Notes under the pieces: generated by a model
Seen by the model: only the letters and a program-made list of their open reading frames with translations
Told to the model about the DNA's origin: nothing
The model's database searches: none
Source of the DNA: CAYXFD01 sp964464175
Lineage (GTDB): Bacteria; Cloacimonadota; Cloacimonadia; Cloacimonadales; JAJBBL01
DNA: 64,000 bases
NCBI GenBank assembly: GCA_964464175.1
Contig: CAYXFD010000003.1
Location: 62,001-126,000 of the forward strand
Direction: 5' to 3'
Translations under genes and position numbers: made by a program
Part shown: piece after piece, positions 8,451 through 17,199 of the stretch
How positions within the stretch are numbered: position 1 is the stretch's first letter
Layout of the letters: each line of letters opens with the position of its first letter

Positions 8451-9677
8451 ATGGGCGAAAAGAAAATCATTCCGAAAGGTAAACAGAAGACAACTACCAG
8501 CAAAAAAACTCTCACCAAACCAGTTAAACCCAAAGATCCGCAGAAAAGATGGGTCTTGATGCAGGGTAATGAAGCAGTGGCTAAAGCTGCTATTGAAGTC
8601 GGACTAAACTTCTTTGCCGGATATCCTATTACCCCCTCTACCGAAATTGCTGAAATTTTGTCTGAAGAATTACCTCTGAGAGGCGGCAGTTATATCCAGA
8701 TGGAAGATGAAATTGCCAGCATCTGTGCGATCATTGGAGCTTCTTTAGCCGGAGCCAAAGCCTTGACTGCTACCAGTGGCCCCGGTTTTTCTCTCATGCA
8801 GGAAGGTATTGGTTTTGCCAAGATTACAGAAACACCCTGTGTGGTCGTAAATGTACAACGAGCCGGACCAAGTACCGGCCTTCCAACCAAGCCCTCACAG
8901 GGAGATATGATGCAATCCCGCTGGGGCTCGCACGGTGATTCCCCGGCAATAGTCCTTTACCCGGATTCCGTGAGAGAAACATACGAGTTGACGATCAGAG
9001 CTTTCAATCTCTCAGAAAAATACAGAACCTGTGTTGTCCTGCTTCTGGATGAAGTTCTCGGTCACATGAGAGAAGCAATCTGTCTTCCGGATATGTCCAA
9101 GTTCCGGATTGTTAACCGCCTGAAACCGACAGTTCCTCCTGAATGGTATAAACACTATGATGAAGACCAGAAATACCTTTCCCCCCTCGCCAGTTACGGA
9201 GAAGGTTATCGTTTCCACGTTACCGGTCTGGCTCACGATGTATATGGCTTCCCTACTAATAAACCTATTGAAGTGGCAACAATGATGAAGAGGCTGAAGA
9301 AAAAGATTACTCAGAATATCAGAGATATTGTACAGATAGAGAGTTTCATGATGGAAGATGCTAAAGCCGCTGTTTTTGCGGTAGGCATTATTGCCAGAGC
9401 AGCCAAATCCGCAGTTTTAGCGGCTCGTAAAGAAGGTTTTAAGGTCGGATTATTAAGGCCACTTACTATCTGGCCTTTCCCCGATGATGCAGTAAGAAAG
9501 ATGTTGAAGAATGTTGATACAGTCATTGTCCCAGAAATGAACCAGGGTCAGTTAGTTCATGAAGTCGAGCGTTTGACCAAGGAAAAAGAAGACAGTGATA
9601 TCAAGAAGATCCAAAAAGCAAACGGAGAATTAATAACACCAAATGAGATCTACAAAAAGATAAAGAAGGTGTTGTAA
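8451..9677 (+). CDS. korA: 2-oxoacid:ferredoxin oxidoreductase, alpha subunit
   Basis: A 408-residue alpha subunit, with the pyrimidine and domain II folds of the pyruvate-ferredoxin-oxidoreductase superfamily. Recognisable blocks are MQGNEAVAKAAIEVG, FAGYPITPSTEIAE, ATSGPGFSLMQEGIGFA and RAGPSTGLPTKPSQGD, then a C-terminal half with LRPLTIWPFP and VPEMNQGQLVHEV. A lysine-rich 33-residue N-terminal extension precedes the conserved start (RWVLMQGN). It makes acyl-CoA, CO2 and reduced ferredoxin from a 2-oxoacid and CoA. Its stop overlaps the korB start (TAATG). 2-oxoglutarate is the best guess for substrate. Confidence 0.92.
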   Translation: MGEKKIIPKGKQKTTTSKKTLTKPVKPKDPQKRWVLMQGNEAVAKAAIEVGLNFFAGYPITPSTEIAEILSEELPLRGGSYIQMEDEIASICAIIGASLAGAKALTATSGPGFSLMQEGIGFAKITETPCVVVNVQRAGPSTGLPTKPSQGDMMQSRWGSHGDSPAIVLYPDSVRETYELTIRAFNLSEKYRTCVVLLLDEVLGHMREAICLPDMSKFRIVNRLKPTVPPEWYKHYDEDQKYLSPLASYGEGYRFHVTGLAHDVYGFPTNKPIEVATMMKRLKKKITQNIRDIVQIESFMMEDAKAAVFAVGIIARAAKSAVLAARKEGFKVGLLRPLTIWPFPDDAVRKMLKNVDTVIVPEMNQGQLVHEVERLTKEKEDSDIKKIQKANGELITPNEIYKKIKKVL

Positions 9678-10537
9678 TGGCTAACGTCTCACAGAAAGTA
9701 GTCCATCAATATCTGCGGCATAATAAAAAATTCCCCAATGTCTGGTGTGCCGGGTGTAGTATCGGCATCGTTTTAGGCTCAATAATCAGAGGTATTGCCG
9801 AACTGGACATACCCAAAGATGATATTATGATGGTCTCCGGGATTGGTTGCTCCAGTCGAATGCCGGTTTATGTTGACTTTAACTCTCTTCATACACTGCA
9901 TGGGCGTCCTATTGCTTTTGCCACCGGAATCAAAGCCTTCAAGCCGCACATGAAGGTGATCGTCATAACCGGTGACGGTGATGCCACTGCTATAGGAGGA
10001 AATCACTTTATCCATGCTGCCCGTCGTAATATTGACCTCACGGTGGTAGTAATTAACAATCATATCTACGGGATGACCGGTGGTCAGTATTCACCCACTA
10101 CCCCCTCAGGAGATTTCGCCTCCACCTGCCCTTACGGTAACATAGATTCACCTTTCAATATCTGTAATTTGGCTATCGGAGCAGGTGCTACATACGTGGC
10201 CCGCTCAACAGCTTTTCATGCCTTAGAAGTTCAAAATCTTTTCAAAGAAGCTATCTTACATCATGGTTATTCTGTTCTGGAAGTTATCTCTGCCTGCCCT
10301 GTTATTTACGGCAGACTTAACAAAAAAGGGAGTGCCTCACGCATGATGGAACATATGCGGGACAATTCCATTAGTGTCAAAGCAGTGGAAAAACTACCCC
10401 CGGAACAGACGGAAAATAAGATTATCCGTGGTGTTATAAAGCATGATACCAATTTACCTGAATATACCGCCCGATACGCTCAATTAGTAGAAAACTTGAG
10501 AGAAAAGAGAGACGGAGGCAGAAATGAAGATGTCTGA
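9677..10537 (+). CDS. korB: 2-oxoacid:ferredoxin oxidoreductase, beta (TPP) subunit
   Basis: A 286-residue beta subunit that binds thiamine diphosphate. The motif GDGDATAIGGNHFIHAAR, ending in VVINNHIYGMTGGQ, is the TPP/Mg site. WCAGCSIGI near the start and GIGCSSR supply cysteines for the proximal cluster. It is the normal length for the Kor family. Translation is coupled to korA by a one-base overlap, and its 3' end overlaps korC by 14 bases, so the three subunits should be made in equal amounts. Confidence 0.95.
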   Translation: MANVSQKVVHQYLRHNKKFPNVWCAGCSIGIVLGSIIRGIAELDIPKDDIMMVSGIGCSSRMPVYVDFNSLHTLHGRPIAFATGIKAFKPHMKVIVITGDGDATAIGGNHFIHAARRNIDLTVVVINNHIYGMTGGQYSPTTPSGDFASTCPYGNIDSPFNICNLAIGAGATYVARSTAFHALEVQNLFKEAILHHGYSVLEVISACPVIYGRLNKKGSASRMMEHMRDNSISVKAVEKLPPEQTENKIIRGVIKHDTNLPEYTARYAQLVENLREKRDGGRNEDV

Positions 10538-11093
10538 TCGCAGAGTAACAGAAATTCGCCTGAGTGGCAGCGGAGGACAAGGGTTAGTCTTAGCTGGTAT
10601 TGTTCTGGCAAATGCAGCTGTCTATGATAGAAAAAGAGTAACCCAGACACAGAGTTACGGACCTGAATCAAGAGGTGGGGCAAGCCGGGCTGATGTAATA
10701 CTGAGCAAAGATGAGATCTTTTTCCCGGAAGCCACAAGGTTCGATATCCTGCTTGCTCTTACTCAGGAAGCATGTGACAAGTTTCTATTCGATTTGAAGG
10801 ATGACGGATTTCTGATAGTTGACAACTCGATAGTCAAGAATATCGCTTTAGTTAGTTCGACGGTTTATGAGCTCCCTTTCACTGAAATAGCTCTAAAAAA
10901 ACTTGGCTCACCACTTCCGACTAATATTCTCTCACTCTCCTTTCTGATAAAAATATCCGGGATAGTCTCCGAATCAGCATTGAAGAAAGCAATTGAGTCA
11001 ACCGTAAAAAAATCTTTTGTCGATATCAATCTGAAAGCTATGAAATTGGGATTCGATCTTGCCAAGAAATACAAACATCATGACAGGAAGTAA
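10524..11093 (+). CDS. korC: 2-oxoacid:ferredoxin oxidoreductase, gamma subunit
   Basis: A 189-residue gamma subunit. The glycine-rich LSGSGGQGLVLAGIVLA and TQSYGPESRGGASRADVILS are diagnostic for the family's CoA-side domain. The start at 10524 is chosen because GGAGG lies 5-6 bases upstream and the conserved region begins soon after; the ATG is inside the end of korB. It is the last gene of the kor operon: an imperfect hairpin with 7-base CTCGAGT/ACTCGAG arms follows at 11112-11147. Confidence 0.93.
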   Translation: MKMSDRRVTEIRLSGSGGQGLVLAGIVLANAAVYDRKRVTQTQSYGPESRGGASRADVILSKDEIFFPEATRFDILLALTQEACDKFLFDLKDDGFLIVDNSIVKNIALVSSTVYELPFTEIALKKLGSPLPTNILSLSFLIKISGIVSESALKKAIESTVKKSFVDINLKAMKLGFDLAKKYKHHDRK

Positions 11094-11111
11094 CTCATAT
11101 TGATTTAAACT

Positions 11112-11147
11112 CTCGAGTGTCATCAGAAATCCTTTTGTTTACTCGAG
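11112..11147 (+). terminator. Stem-loop after korC
   Basis: The arms CTCGAGT (11112-11118) and ACTCGAG (11141-11147) enclose a T-rich loop. A second pair, GAATATA/TATATTC (11152-11176), follows. There is no clear T-run after either stem. They may be an attenuating or mRNA-stabilising structure between the kor and methylmalonyl-CoA genes. Confidence 0.3.
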
Positions 11148-11203
11148 TCCTGAATATAAGGATTTAATCTATATTCTGAAGAAAGATTTAAGGAGTCATT
11201 TAA

Positions 11204-11611
11204 ATGATCAAGAAGATCAATCATATCGGTATAGCTGTAAAAGACCTCGATAAAGCAATTGAATTCTACCGCAAATTAGGTCTGGAGGTTTCCGGCACTG
11301 AAGTGGTAGAGTCACAGAAAGTAAAGATTGCCTTTATTACCGTCGGTGAGACTAGGTTAGAACTATTGGCTGCCACTTCCGAAGATAGCCCGATTGCCCG
11401 TTTCATTGCGAAAAAAGGGGAAGGTATTCAACACTTAGCCTTCGATGTCGATGATGTTAGAAGCCAAATAGAGCAGGCAGAAGACAATGACATCGAAGTC
11501 ATTGATAAAGAACCAAGACCGGGCGCTCATGACTCTTTGATTGCTTTTCTCCATCCTAAATCAACCGGCGGAGTTCTGATAGAATTCTGCCAGGAGAAAG
11601 AGAAGAATTAA
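11204..11611 (+). CDS. mce: Methylmalonyl-CoA epimerase
   Basis: A 135-residue vicinal-oxygen-chelate enzyme that interconverts (R)- and (S)-methylmalonyl-CoA. The start MIKKINHIGIAVKDLDKAIEFY is characteristic and holds the first metal ligand His. IQHLAFDVDD gives the second metal His, and GVLIEFCQ the metal-binding Glu near the C-terminus. A RBS (AAGGAG) precedes the ATG. It leads a run of decarboxylase subunits, so the pathway here is succinyl-CoA/propionyl-CoA interconversion. Confidence 0.95.
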   Translation: MIKKINHIGIAVKDLDKAIEFYRKLGLEVSGTEVVESQKVKIAFITVGETRLELLAATSEDSPIARFIAKKGEGIQHLAFDVDDVRSQIEQAEDNDIEVIDKEPRPGAHDSLIAFLHPKSTGGVLIEFCQEKEKN

Positions 11612-11674
11612 CATTACAACCTTCTGTTCTCTCTTCAATAGATTAGAGATTCATACCATATACCTGGGGGCTTA

Positions 11675-13225
11675 ATGTCTATGTTAGAAAAAATCCAGAA
11701 GCTGATCCAAAAAAGGGAAGAAGCACGCCTTGGCGGCGGTGAAAAACGTGTTCAGGCTCAACACGACAAGAATAAGATGACCGCTCACGAAAGGCTTCAA
11801 ATCCTGCTTGATCCCGACAGTTTTGAAGAATTTGATATGTTTGTTACCCATCAATGTCAGGACTTTTCCATGCAGGATACTCTCTATCCGTCAGATGGTG
11901 TGATCACGGGATGCGGTGCTATCGATGGCAGGCAGGTTTTTGTTTTTGCTCAGGACTTCACCGTTTTTGGCGGTTCGCTGTCCAAAGCTCATGCCGATAA
12001 AATCTGTAAAATAATGGATATGGCTATGAAGGTCGGAGCCCCTGTTATCGGCTTGAATGATTCAGGGGGAGCAAGAGTTCAAGAGGGTGTTGATGCCTTA
12101 GCAGGATATGCTGAGATCTTCTGGCGAAATGTTATGGCTTCAGGGGTTATCCCCCAGATATCTGCTATTATGGGTCCTTGCGCCGGTGGGGCTGTCTATT
12201 CTCCGGCGATAATGGATTTTATTCTGATGAACAAAGAGAACAGCTACATGTTTGTAACCGGGCCTAAGGTGGTCAAAACGGTGCTAAATGAAGATGTCAG
12301 CACTGAAGATTTGGGTGGAGCCTATATGCATTCAACCAAGAGCGGTGTCGCCCACTTCATGACCGATAGTGAAGAAGAGACGCTCCTAATGATCAGGAAA
12401 CTGATCAACTTCCTCCCCTCCAATAATCTGCAGGATCCTCCCGGTGTTGCTAATACTGACCCGATTGACCGTCTGGTGGAAGAGTTAAACGAAATCGTAC
12501 CGGACAATTCCAATAAATCTTATGATATGCTTGATGTAATTTACGCTATTGTTGATAATGAAGATTTTTTGGAAGTAGCCGCTTCCTTTGCCCAGAACGT
12601 GATCGTTGGCTTTGCCCGGATGAATGGATATACTGTTGGAATTGTTGCCAATCAGCCAAAAATATTGGCAGGATGCCTTGACATCAACGCTTCCATAAAA
12701 GCAGCAAGATTTGTCCGTTTTTGTGATTCATTCAACATTCCTCTGGTAGTTCTGGAAGATGTCCCCGGTTTTTTACCCGGATTAAATCAGGAAAGCAACG
12801 GGATTATCAGAAATGGGGCAAAACTGATGTACGCCTTTGCCGAGGCAACTGTGCCTAAAATTACAGTAATCTTGAGAAAGGCTTACGGTGGAGCATATTG
12901 CGTAATGAATAGCCGTCATATGAGAGCCGATGCTGTTTATGCCTGGCCTACCGCTGAAATAGCTGTTATGGGTCCCAAGGGTGCTGTGGAGATAGTTTTC
13001 CGCAAAGAGATGAAAAATGCAGAAAATGTTGAAGAATTAGTGGCTCAGAAAGAACAAGAGTATATTGATAAATTTGCCAATCCCTACAAAGCTGCACAAA
13101 AAGGTTATATTGATGATATTATCCTGCCTGCCATGACCAGGTTTAGAATTATTCAGGCTTTAGAAACATTTGCCGGCAAAAAGGATAGTATCCCTCCCCG
13201 TAAACATGGGAATATACCCCTTTAG
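11675..13225 (+). CDS. mmdA: Methylmalonyl-CoA decarboxylase, alpha (carboxyltransferase) subunit
   Basis: A 516-residue acyl-CoA carboxyltransferase. The N half contains LGGGEKRVQAQHDKNKMTAHER and the oxyanion-hole segment GGARVQEGVDALAGYAEIFW. The C half contains EDVPGFLPGLNQESNGIIRNGAK and KAYGGAYCVMNSRHM, all characteristic of the propionyl/methylmalonyl-CoA type. It moves CO2 from methylmalonyl-CoA to carrier biotin. The neighbouring OadG-like, biotinyl and OadB-like genes indicate the membrane sodium-pump decarboxylase, not an ATP-driven carboxylase; no biotin carboxylase is present. Confidence 0.93.
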   Translation: MSMLEKIQKLIQKREEARLGGGEKRVQAQHDKNKMTAHERLQILLDPDSFEEFDMFVTHQCQDFSMQDTLYPSDGVITGCGAIDGRQVFVFAQDFTVFGGSLSKAHADKICKIMDMAMKVGAPVIGLNDSGGARVQEGVDALAGYAEIFWRNVMASGVIPQISAIMGPCAGGAVYSPAIMDFILMNKENSYMFVTGPKVVKTVLNEDVSTEDLGGAYMHSTKSGVAHFMTDSEEETLLMIRKLINFLPSNNLQDPPGVANTDPIDRLVEELNEIVPDNSNKSYDMLDVIYAIVDNEDFLEVAASFAQNVIVGFARMNGYTVGIVANQPKILAGCLDINASIKAARFVRFCDSFNIPLVVLEDVPGFLPGLNQESNGIIRNGAKLMYAFAEATVPKITVILRKAYGGAYCVMNSRHMRADAVYAWPTAEIAVMGPKGAVEIVFRKEMKNAENVEELVAQKEQEYIDKFANPYKAAQKGYIDDIILPAMTRFRIIQALETFAGKKDSIPPRKHGNIPL

Positions 13226-13248
13226 ATCTTGATGATAGACGCTAACTA

Positions 13249-13899
13249 ATGAATACTACTAATAATTTCTCTCTGCTAAGCCTTCGCTTTCTCATTGCAG
13301 CTATCATCTTCTGCCTCCCCTTTGCTACTATCCATACCTCTGTTCATCATGAGATTGATGATCTTAACCTTGAAGAAATATCTTTCACAGAGTTAGCTTT
13401 TAGATTGAGTATTCCACCAGGCAAATTGATAAAATATTTCGATCTGGATCCCGATATTAATCGAAGCATGACTCCGGCTGAATTGGGAATTGACAGGAAG
13501 AGTATTGATCAGGCTCGCCTTAGATTTAAGAAGAACAAATGGCGCTTTAGCTGGAATATTGTTCTTCTCGGTATGCTGGTAATTTTTTCCAGCCTTTCCC
13601 TGACCGGACTCTTTATTTCGCTTCTCAGTAAAGTAGTGTTGTTTTCAGAAAGTTCGGACAAATCGATTGCTTATCTCAAGAAAAAAAAGAACGAAGGACT
13701 GAGGAATATCAAATCCCGTGATACTAGCTATAATGCCGTTGTGGCAGCTATTACCGCTTTTCATCTTCATATTCAGGAAGCAGAAGAATTTGGCAAGATG
13801 ACCCTTTCCTGGAAAAGAGAACCGGTCAGTGTCTGGAAAACCTCCGGTAAGTTAGATATGCCCAACAGGATTTTGCTCACTAATCCAAAAACTAAATAA
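13249..13899 (+). CDS. OadG-like subunit of the sodium-pump decarboxylase, with N-terminal extension
   Basis: A 216-residue protein with a hydrophobic N-terminal stretch (RFLIAAIIFCLPFATI, probably a signal or anchor) and an extracytoplasmic segment of about 80 residues. It then has one transmembrane helix, WNIVLLGMLVIFSSLSLTGLF, which fits OadG/MmdD. The cytoplasmic C-terminal part contains VVAAITAFHLH and a Trp-rich tail. OadG normally has about 80-100 residues and anchors the alpha subunit to the beta pump. The position between mmdA and the biotin carrier supports this role. The extra N-terminal domain (about residues 30-95) is unrecognised; its PPGKLIKYFDLDPD looks like a small helical domain. 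Confidence 0.7.
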   Translation: MNTTNNFSLLSLRFLIAAIIFCLPFATIHTSVHHEIDDLNLEEISFTELAFRLSIPPGKLIKYFDLDPDINRSMTPAELGIDRKSIDQARLRFKKNKWRFSWNIVLLGMLVIFSSLSLTGLFISLLSKVVLFSESSDKSIAYLKKKKNEGLRNIKSRDTSYNAVVAAITAFHLHIQEAEEFGKMTLSWKREPVSVWKTSGKLDMPNRILLTNPKTK

Positions 13900-13935
13900 A
13901 CCATAACAGTTTTTCATTAAGAATGAGGCAGACAA

Positions 13936-14694
13936 TTGAAAAGTAAGACATATAAGTTAATAATCAACGGTGAAAAATATGAGGCTAAAGTCCTTTCCTA
14001 TAAGGGTAGTGAAGCAAAGATCAACGTTAATGGTATTGATTATCTAATCGAAGTCGATCAGGAGATCTCTGCTAAGACCCAACCGGTTATTGATAAGAGT
14101 AAATCATATTTTAATCCTGAAAAAGTTGGTTCCTCTGGTAGTAAAACGATTTCCGGACAGCTTGTTGCTCCTATTCCTGGCGTTGTTATCAATATCCATA
14201 AAAATATTGGAGATGTTGTCGATCCCGGAGATGTTATCCTCTCGTTGGAAGCAATGAAAATGGAATCCGAGTTAGTTGCTTCCATAACCGGCAGGATCAG
14301 TGAAATTAAAGTCTCAAAAGGTGATTCTGTCTTAGAGGGCGAACTTTTAGTGGTTATTGAACCGTTTGATGCAAAAACAGATAAAACTGCTGCCCGCCGC
14401 CCTGCTCCCTCCAAGCCTGCTCAACAGCCTCGAACTGAAAATAAGGAGAAAGACAGGGAAGTACCTGTTTCCTCAAACAGCGGTTCATTGCGAGCTCCCA
14501 TTCCCGGTACCGTGCTTGAGATTAGAGTCAAAGAAGGAGATCCGGTAACAGCTGATGATACCGTTATTATTCTGGAGGCTATGAAGATGGAATCCGAAAT
14601 CAGAGCAGGAAAAGATGGTAAGATAAAAAAAATCAGAGTCAATAAAGGTGACTCCGTTAACGAAGGTGATGTGATGATGGAGATAGGAGAATAA
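13936..14694 (+). CDS. mmdC: Biotin carrier subunit with two biotinyl domains
   Basis: A 252-residue biotin carboxyl carrier protein. Residues 1-45 are a small beta domain (KLIINGEKYEAKVLSY). Two biotinyl domains follow, about 72-143 and 182-252. Each carries EAMKMES, so Lys108 and Lys217 would both be biotinylated. A Pro/Ala-rich linker of about 40 residues separates them. Usual MmdC/OadC carriers have one such domain. The start is TTG, with GAGG 7 bases upstream and no better alternative. The carrier brings CO2 from MmdA to the membrane beta subunit. Confidence 0.88.
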   Translation: MKSKTYKLIINGEKYEAKVLSYKGSEAKINVNGIDYLIEVDQEISAKTQPVIDKSKSYFNPEKVGSSGSKTISGQLVAPIPGVVINIHKNIGDVVDPGDVILSLEAMKMESELVASITGRISEIKVSKGDSVLEGELLVVIEPFDAKTDKTAARRPAPSKPAQQPRTENKEKDREVPVSSNSGSLRAPIPGTVLEIRVKEGDPVTADDTVIILEAMKMESEIRAGKDGKIKKIRVNKGDSVNEGDVMMEIGE

Positions 14695-14700
14695 TAACCA

Positions 14701-15816
14701 ATGACCGAATTATGGCAGTTTATCCAAACAACCGGTTTTGCCCAGATCGAATGGACCTTCATTGTAATGATTTTTGTCGGTCTCTTTTTCATGTTTCTGG
14801 GAATTACGAAAAACTTCGAACCTTTACTCCTTATTCCAATCGGCTTCGGGATGGTCCTGAGCAATATGCCCGGTACCTCTGGTATCGAAGAGTCAGGATC
14901 TGTTCTTAACATCCTTTATGCCGGAGTCCGTTATGGCGTTTATCCGCCCCTTATCTTTCTCGGTATCGGTGCAATGACTGATTTCTCTACCCTCATCGCT
15001 AATCCCAAGCTCATCGTTCTCGGAGCTGCTGCTCAATTTGGGATTTTTGCTACCTTCATTGGCTCGCTCTTGCTTGGTTTTACAGTAGCTGAAGCCGGTT
15101 CTATTGGGATCATCGGTGGAGCTGACGGACCTACCTCTATTTTTCTCTCCTCCCGACTCTCCCCGCATCTTGTCGGTCCAATCGCCATAGCTGCCTATTC
15201 TTATATGGCTCTTGTTCCTATTATTCAACCCCCGGTAATAAAGCTCTTAACTTCCAAGAAGGAACGAACGATCAGAATGAAAGCGCCAAGATTGATCAGT
15301 AGAAGAGAAAAGATACTCTTCCCCTTTGTTGGCTTTATAGTTACCGTTCTCATTGCCCCTCAGGCATCTATCCTGCTTGGTATGCTCTTTCTCGGAAACA
15401 TTCTCAAAGAGAGTGGGGTTACGGATAGATTAGCTAATACCGCTCGCAACGCTTTAGTAGATATTGTTACCATTCTGCTCGGGGTAACCGTAGGTGCTGC
15501 CAGTAGAGCTGATTTGTTTCTCAGAGTGGAATCGATTCAGATCTTTTTCCTTGGTGCCTTTGCCTTTGCTATGGCTACTGCAACAGGAGTTATCTTTGCC
15601 AAGATAGTAAATGTCTTCATAAAAGAGAAGGTAAACCCTATGATCGGCGCCTCCGGAGTTTCGGCAGTACCGAATAGCGCTCGTGTGGTTCATGCCTTAG
15701 GACAGAAAGAGGATAAAAATAACTATCTGATCATGCATGCCATGGCACCAAATGTCGCAGGAGTAATTGGTTCAGCTGTTGCTGCCGGGGTATTATTGGG
15801 TATCCTTGGCGGCTAA
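14701..15816 (+). CDS. mmdB: Methylmalonyl-CoA decarboxylase, beta subunit (sodium pump)
   Basis: A 371-residue OadB/MmdB/GcdB membrane protein. About nine hydrophobic segments are visible. The conserved sites are GGADGPTSIFLSSRLSP, with the functional Asp of the ion pathway, GVTVGAASRADLFL, and GASGVSAVPNSARVVHALG near the C-terminus. It decarboxylates carboxybiotin and exports sodium ions. It starts 6 bases after the biotin carrier gene and closes the mce-mmdA-oadG-mmdC-mmdB group. Confidence 0.95.
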   Translation: MTELWQFIQTTGFAQIEWTFIVMIFVGLFFMFLGITKNFEPLLLIPIGFGMVLSNMPGTSGIEESGSVLNILYAGVRYGVYPPLIFLGIGAMTDFSTLIANPKLIVLGAAAQFGIFATFIGSLLLGFTVAEAGSIGIIGGADGPTSIFLSSRLSPHLVGPIAIAAYSYMALVPIIQPPVIKLLTSKKERTIRMKAPRLISRREKILFPFVGFIVTVLIAPQASILLGMLFLGNILKESGVTDRLANTARNALVDIVTILLGVTVGAASRADLFLRVESIQIFFLGAFAFAMATATGVIFAKIVNVFIKEKVNPMIGASGVSAVPNSARVVHALGQKEDKNNYLIMHAMAPNVAGVIGSAVAAGVLLGILGG

Positions 15817-15954
15817 AGCTTCACTACAGAAAATATCTGATCCTCTCCTTTTCAGCGTGGCTGTTTGAGAAACTCGCCCTTTATTCTTTTTACTGCTGGA
15901 AATCTTCGCCTTAAAAAACTATCCTAAATTCTGTTATTGCTATAGATAACGGGG

Positions 15955-17199
15955 TTATTCTTTCCCTTTTCTGTAACACTCTCTCCCTGCTGTATAGGTG
16001 GCATAGATATCACCGGTTTTGCTCAAATAGATAAGATAAGAGATTATCTCTGCTGAATCCATGTTAATCTCCTGTGGCAGGCGAAGAAAAACCAAATCTG
16101 CTTCTTTACCGGTTTCCAGGGAACCGGTCAGCTGTTCTTTACCGAGTACCTTTGCTCCTCCGAGTGTTGCATAGTAGAAAGCTTCTGCGGGGGTAGCGCG
16201 ATACTCATCCTGCCTGTAAATAAACATCTTCATAATCTCCGGCATGTATAGAGTTGTACCGGCTCCAACATCGGAAGCCAAGGCAAAATCAATCCCTGAA
16301 TCTATAATCTTTTTCAATGGAAAACTGCCGCTATGCAGGAAGAAATTGGAATCGGGACAATGTGTGATCTTACTCCCGGTTGCTATCAACGTTCTTATCT
16401 CCTCATCCGCTAAATGGATAGCATGACCAAGCAGAGTCTTACCGCCCAACAATCCGTGCTTCTCGTAAACATCGGTATAACTACTGCTCTCCGGAAACAA
16501 TTCTTTGACCCATTCTATTTCATCTTTGTTTTCGGAAAGATGAGTTTGGATGTAGGCATTATTCTCAGCAGCAAATTTACCGATCCCTTTCATCAGGGCA
16601 GATGAACAGACAGGAGCAAAACGGGGGGTAAATACATACTCAAGCAGGGGAGTTGCCTTATTCCATTTATTATAGAGTTCGACAGCTTCCCGCAGAGATT
16701 GCTCGGTACTACGGCAAAGATAATCGGGACAATTCATATCCATAAGGGTTTGTCCCATGATAATTCTTAATCCTTTTTCCCTGGCTATCTGAAAGGCTAT
16801 GTCACAGGCTTCGGGATTGGGAGCGACATATACTACTGCAGTCGTTGTACCCTGGGCCGCCAGAGCTGAAAAGAAACTATCAGCAAGTTCAGCGGCATAA
16901 TTCTGGTCAGCTGCCCTTTTCTCTTCCTGAAAAATATACCTTTCCAGCCAGTCTAAAAGACCCTGGGCATGTTTACCCCGGACTTTGAATTGTGAAAGAT
17001 GGACATGGGTGTCTATAAATCCTGGCAGGCAAACGGAATGACTGTAATCTAAATAATTAGCACGATGTTCGCCGGTTATCTCTTTGATCTTAGTCCCTTC
17101 GATTGTCAGATATTGATCAGGCTTAAATAGCAGCTCTTTTTCACTGACCGGGGTCAAAATATTTGTCTTTATGATTTTCATCGCTCTCCCGGAAATCAT
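15955..17199 (-). CDS. guaD: Guanine deaminase
   Basis: A zinc amidohydrolase converting guanine to xanthine and ammonia. FIDTHVHLSQF gives the HxH metal pair, followed by the family feature LLDWLERYIFQEE. QTHLSENKDEIEW gives the third His region, LLGHAIHL the fourth, and ALASDVGAGTTLYM the catalytic metal Asp. The start is ambiguous: the ATG at 17199 overlaps the upstream stop (ATGA), and an ATG at 17181 (MKIIKTNILTP) has GGGAG 4 bases before it; the conserved region begins at the latter. It probably belongs to a transcript with the CNNM gene. Confidence 0.88.
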   Translation of the reverse strand: MISGRAMKIIKTNILTPVSEKELLFKPDQYLTIEGTKIKEITGEHRANYLDYSHSVCLPGFIDTHVHLSQFKVRGKHAQGLLDWLERYIFQEEKRAADQNYAAELADSFFSALAAQGTTTAVVYVAPNPEACDIAFQIAREKGLRIIMGQTLMDMNCPDYLCRSTEQSLREAVELYNKWNKATPLLEYVFTPRFAPVCSSALMKGIGKFAAENNAYIQTHLSENKDEIEWVKELFPESSSYTDVYEKHGLLGGKTLLGHAIHLADEEIRTLIATGSKITHCPDSNFFLHSGSFPLKKIIDSGIDFALASDVGAGTTLYMPEIMKMFIYRQDEYRATPAEAFYYATLGGAKVLGKEQLTGSLETGKEADLVFLRLPQEINMDSAEIISYLIYLSKTGDIYATYTAGRECYRKGKE

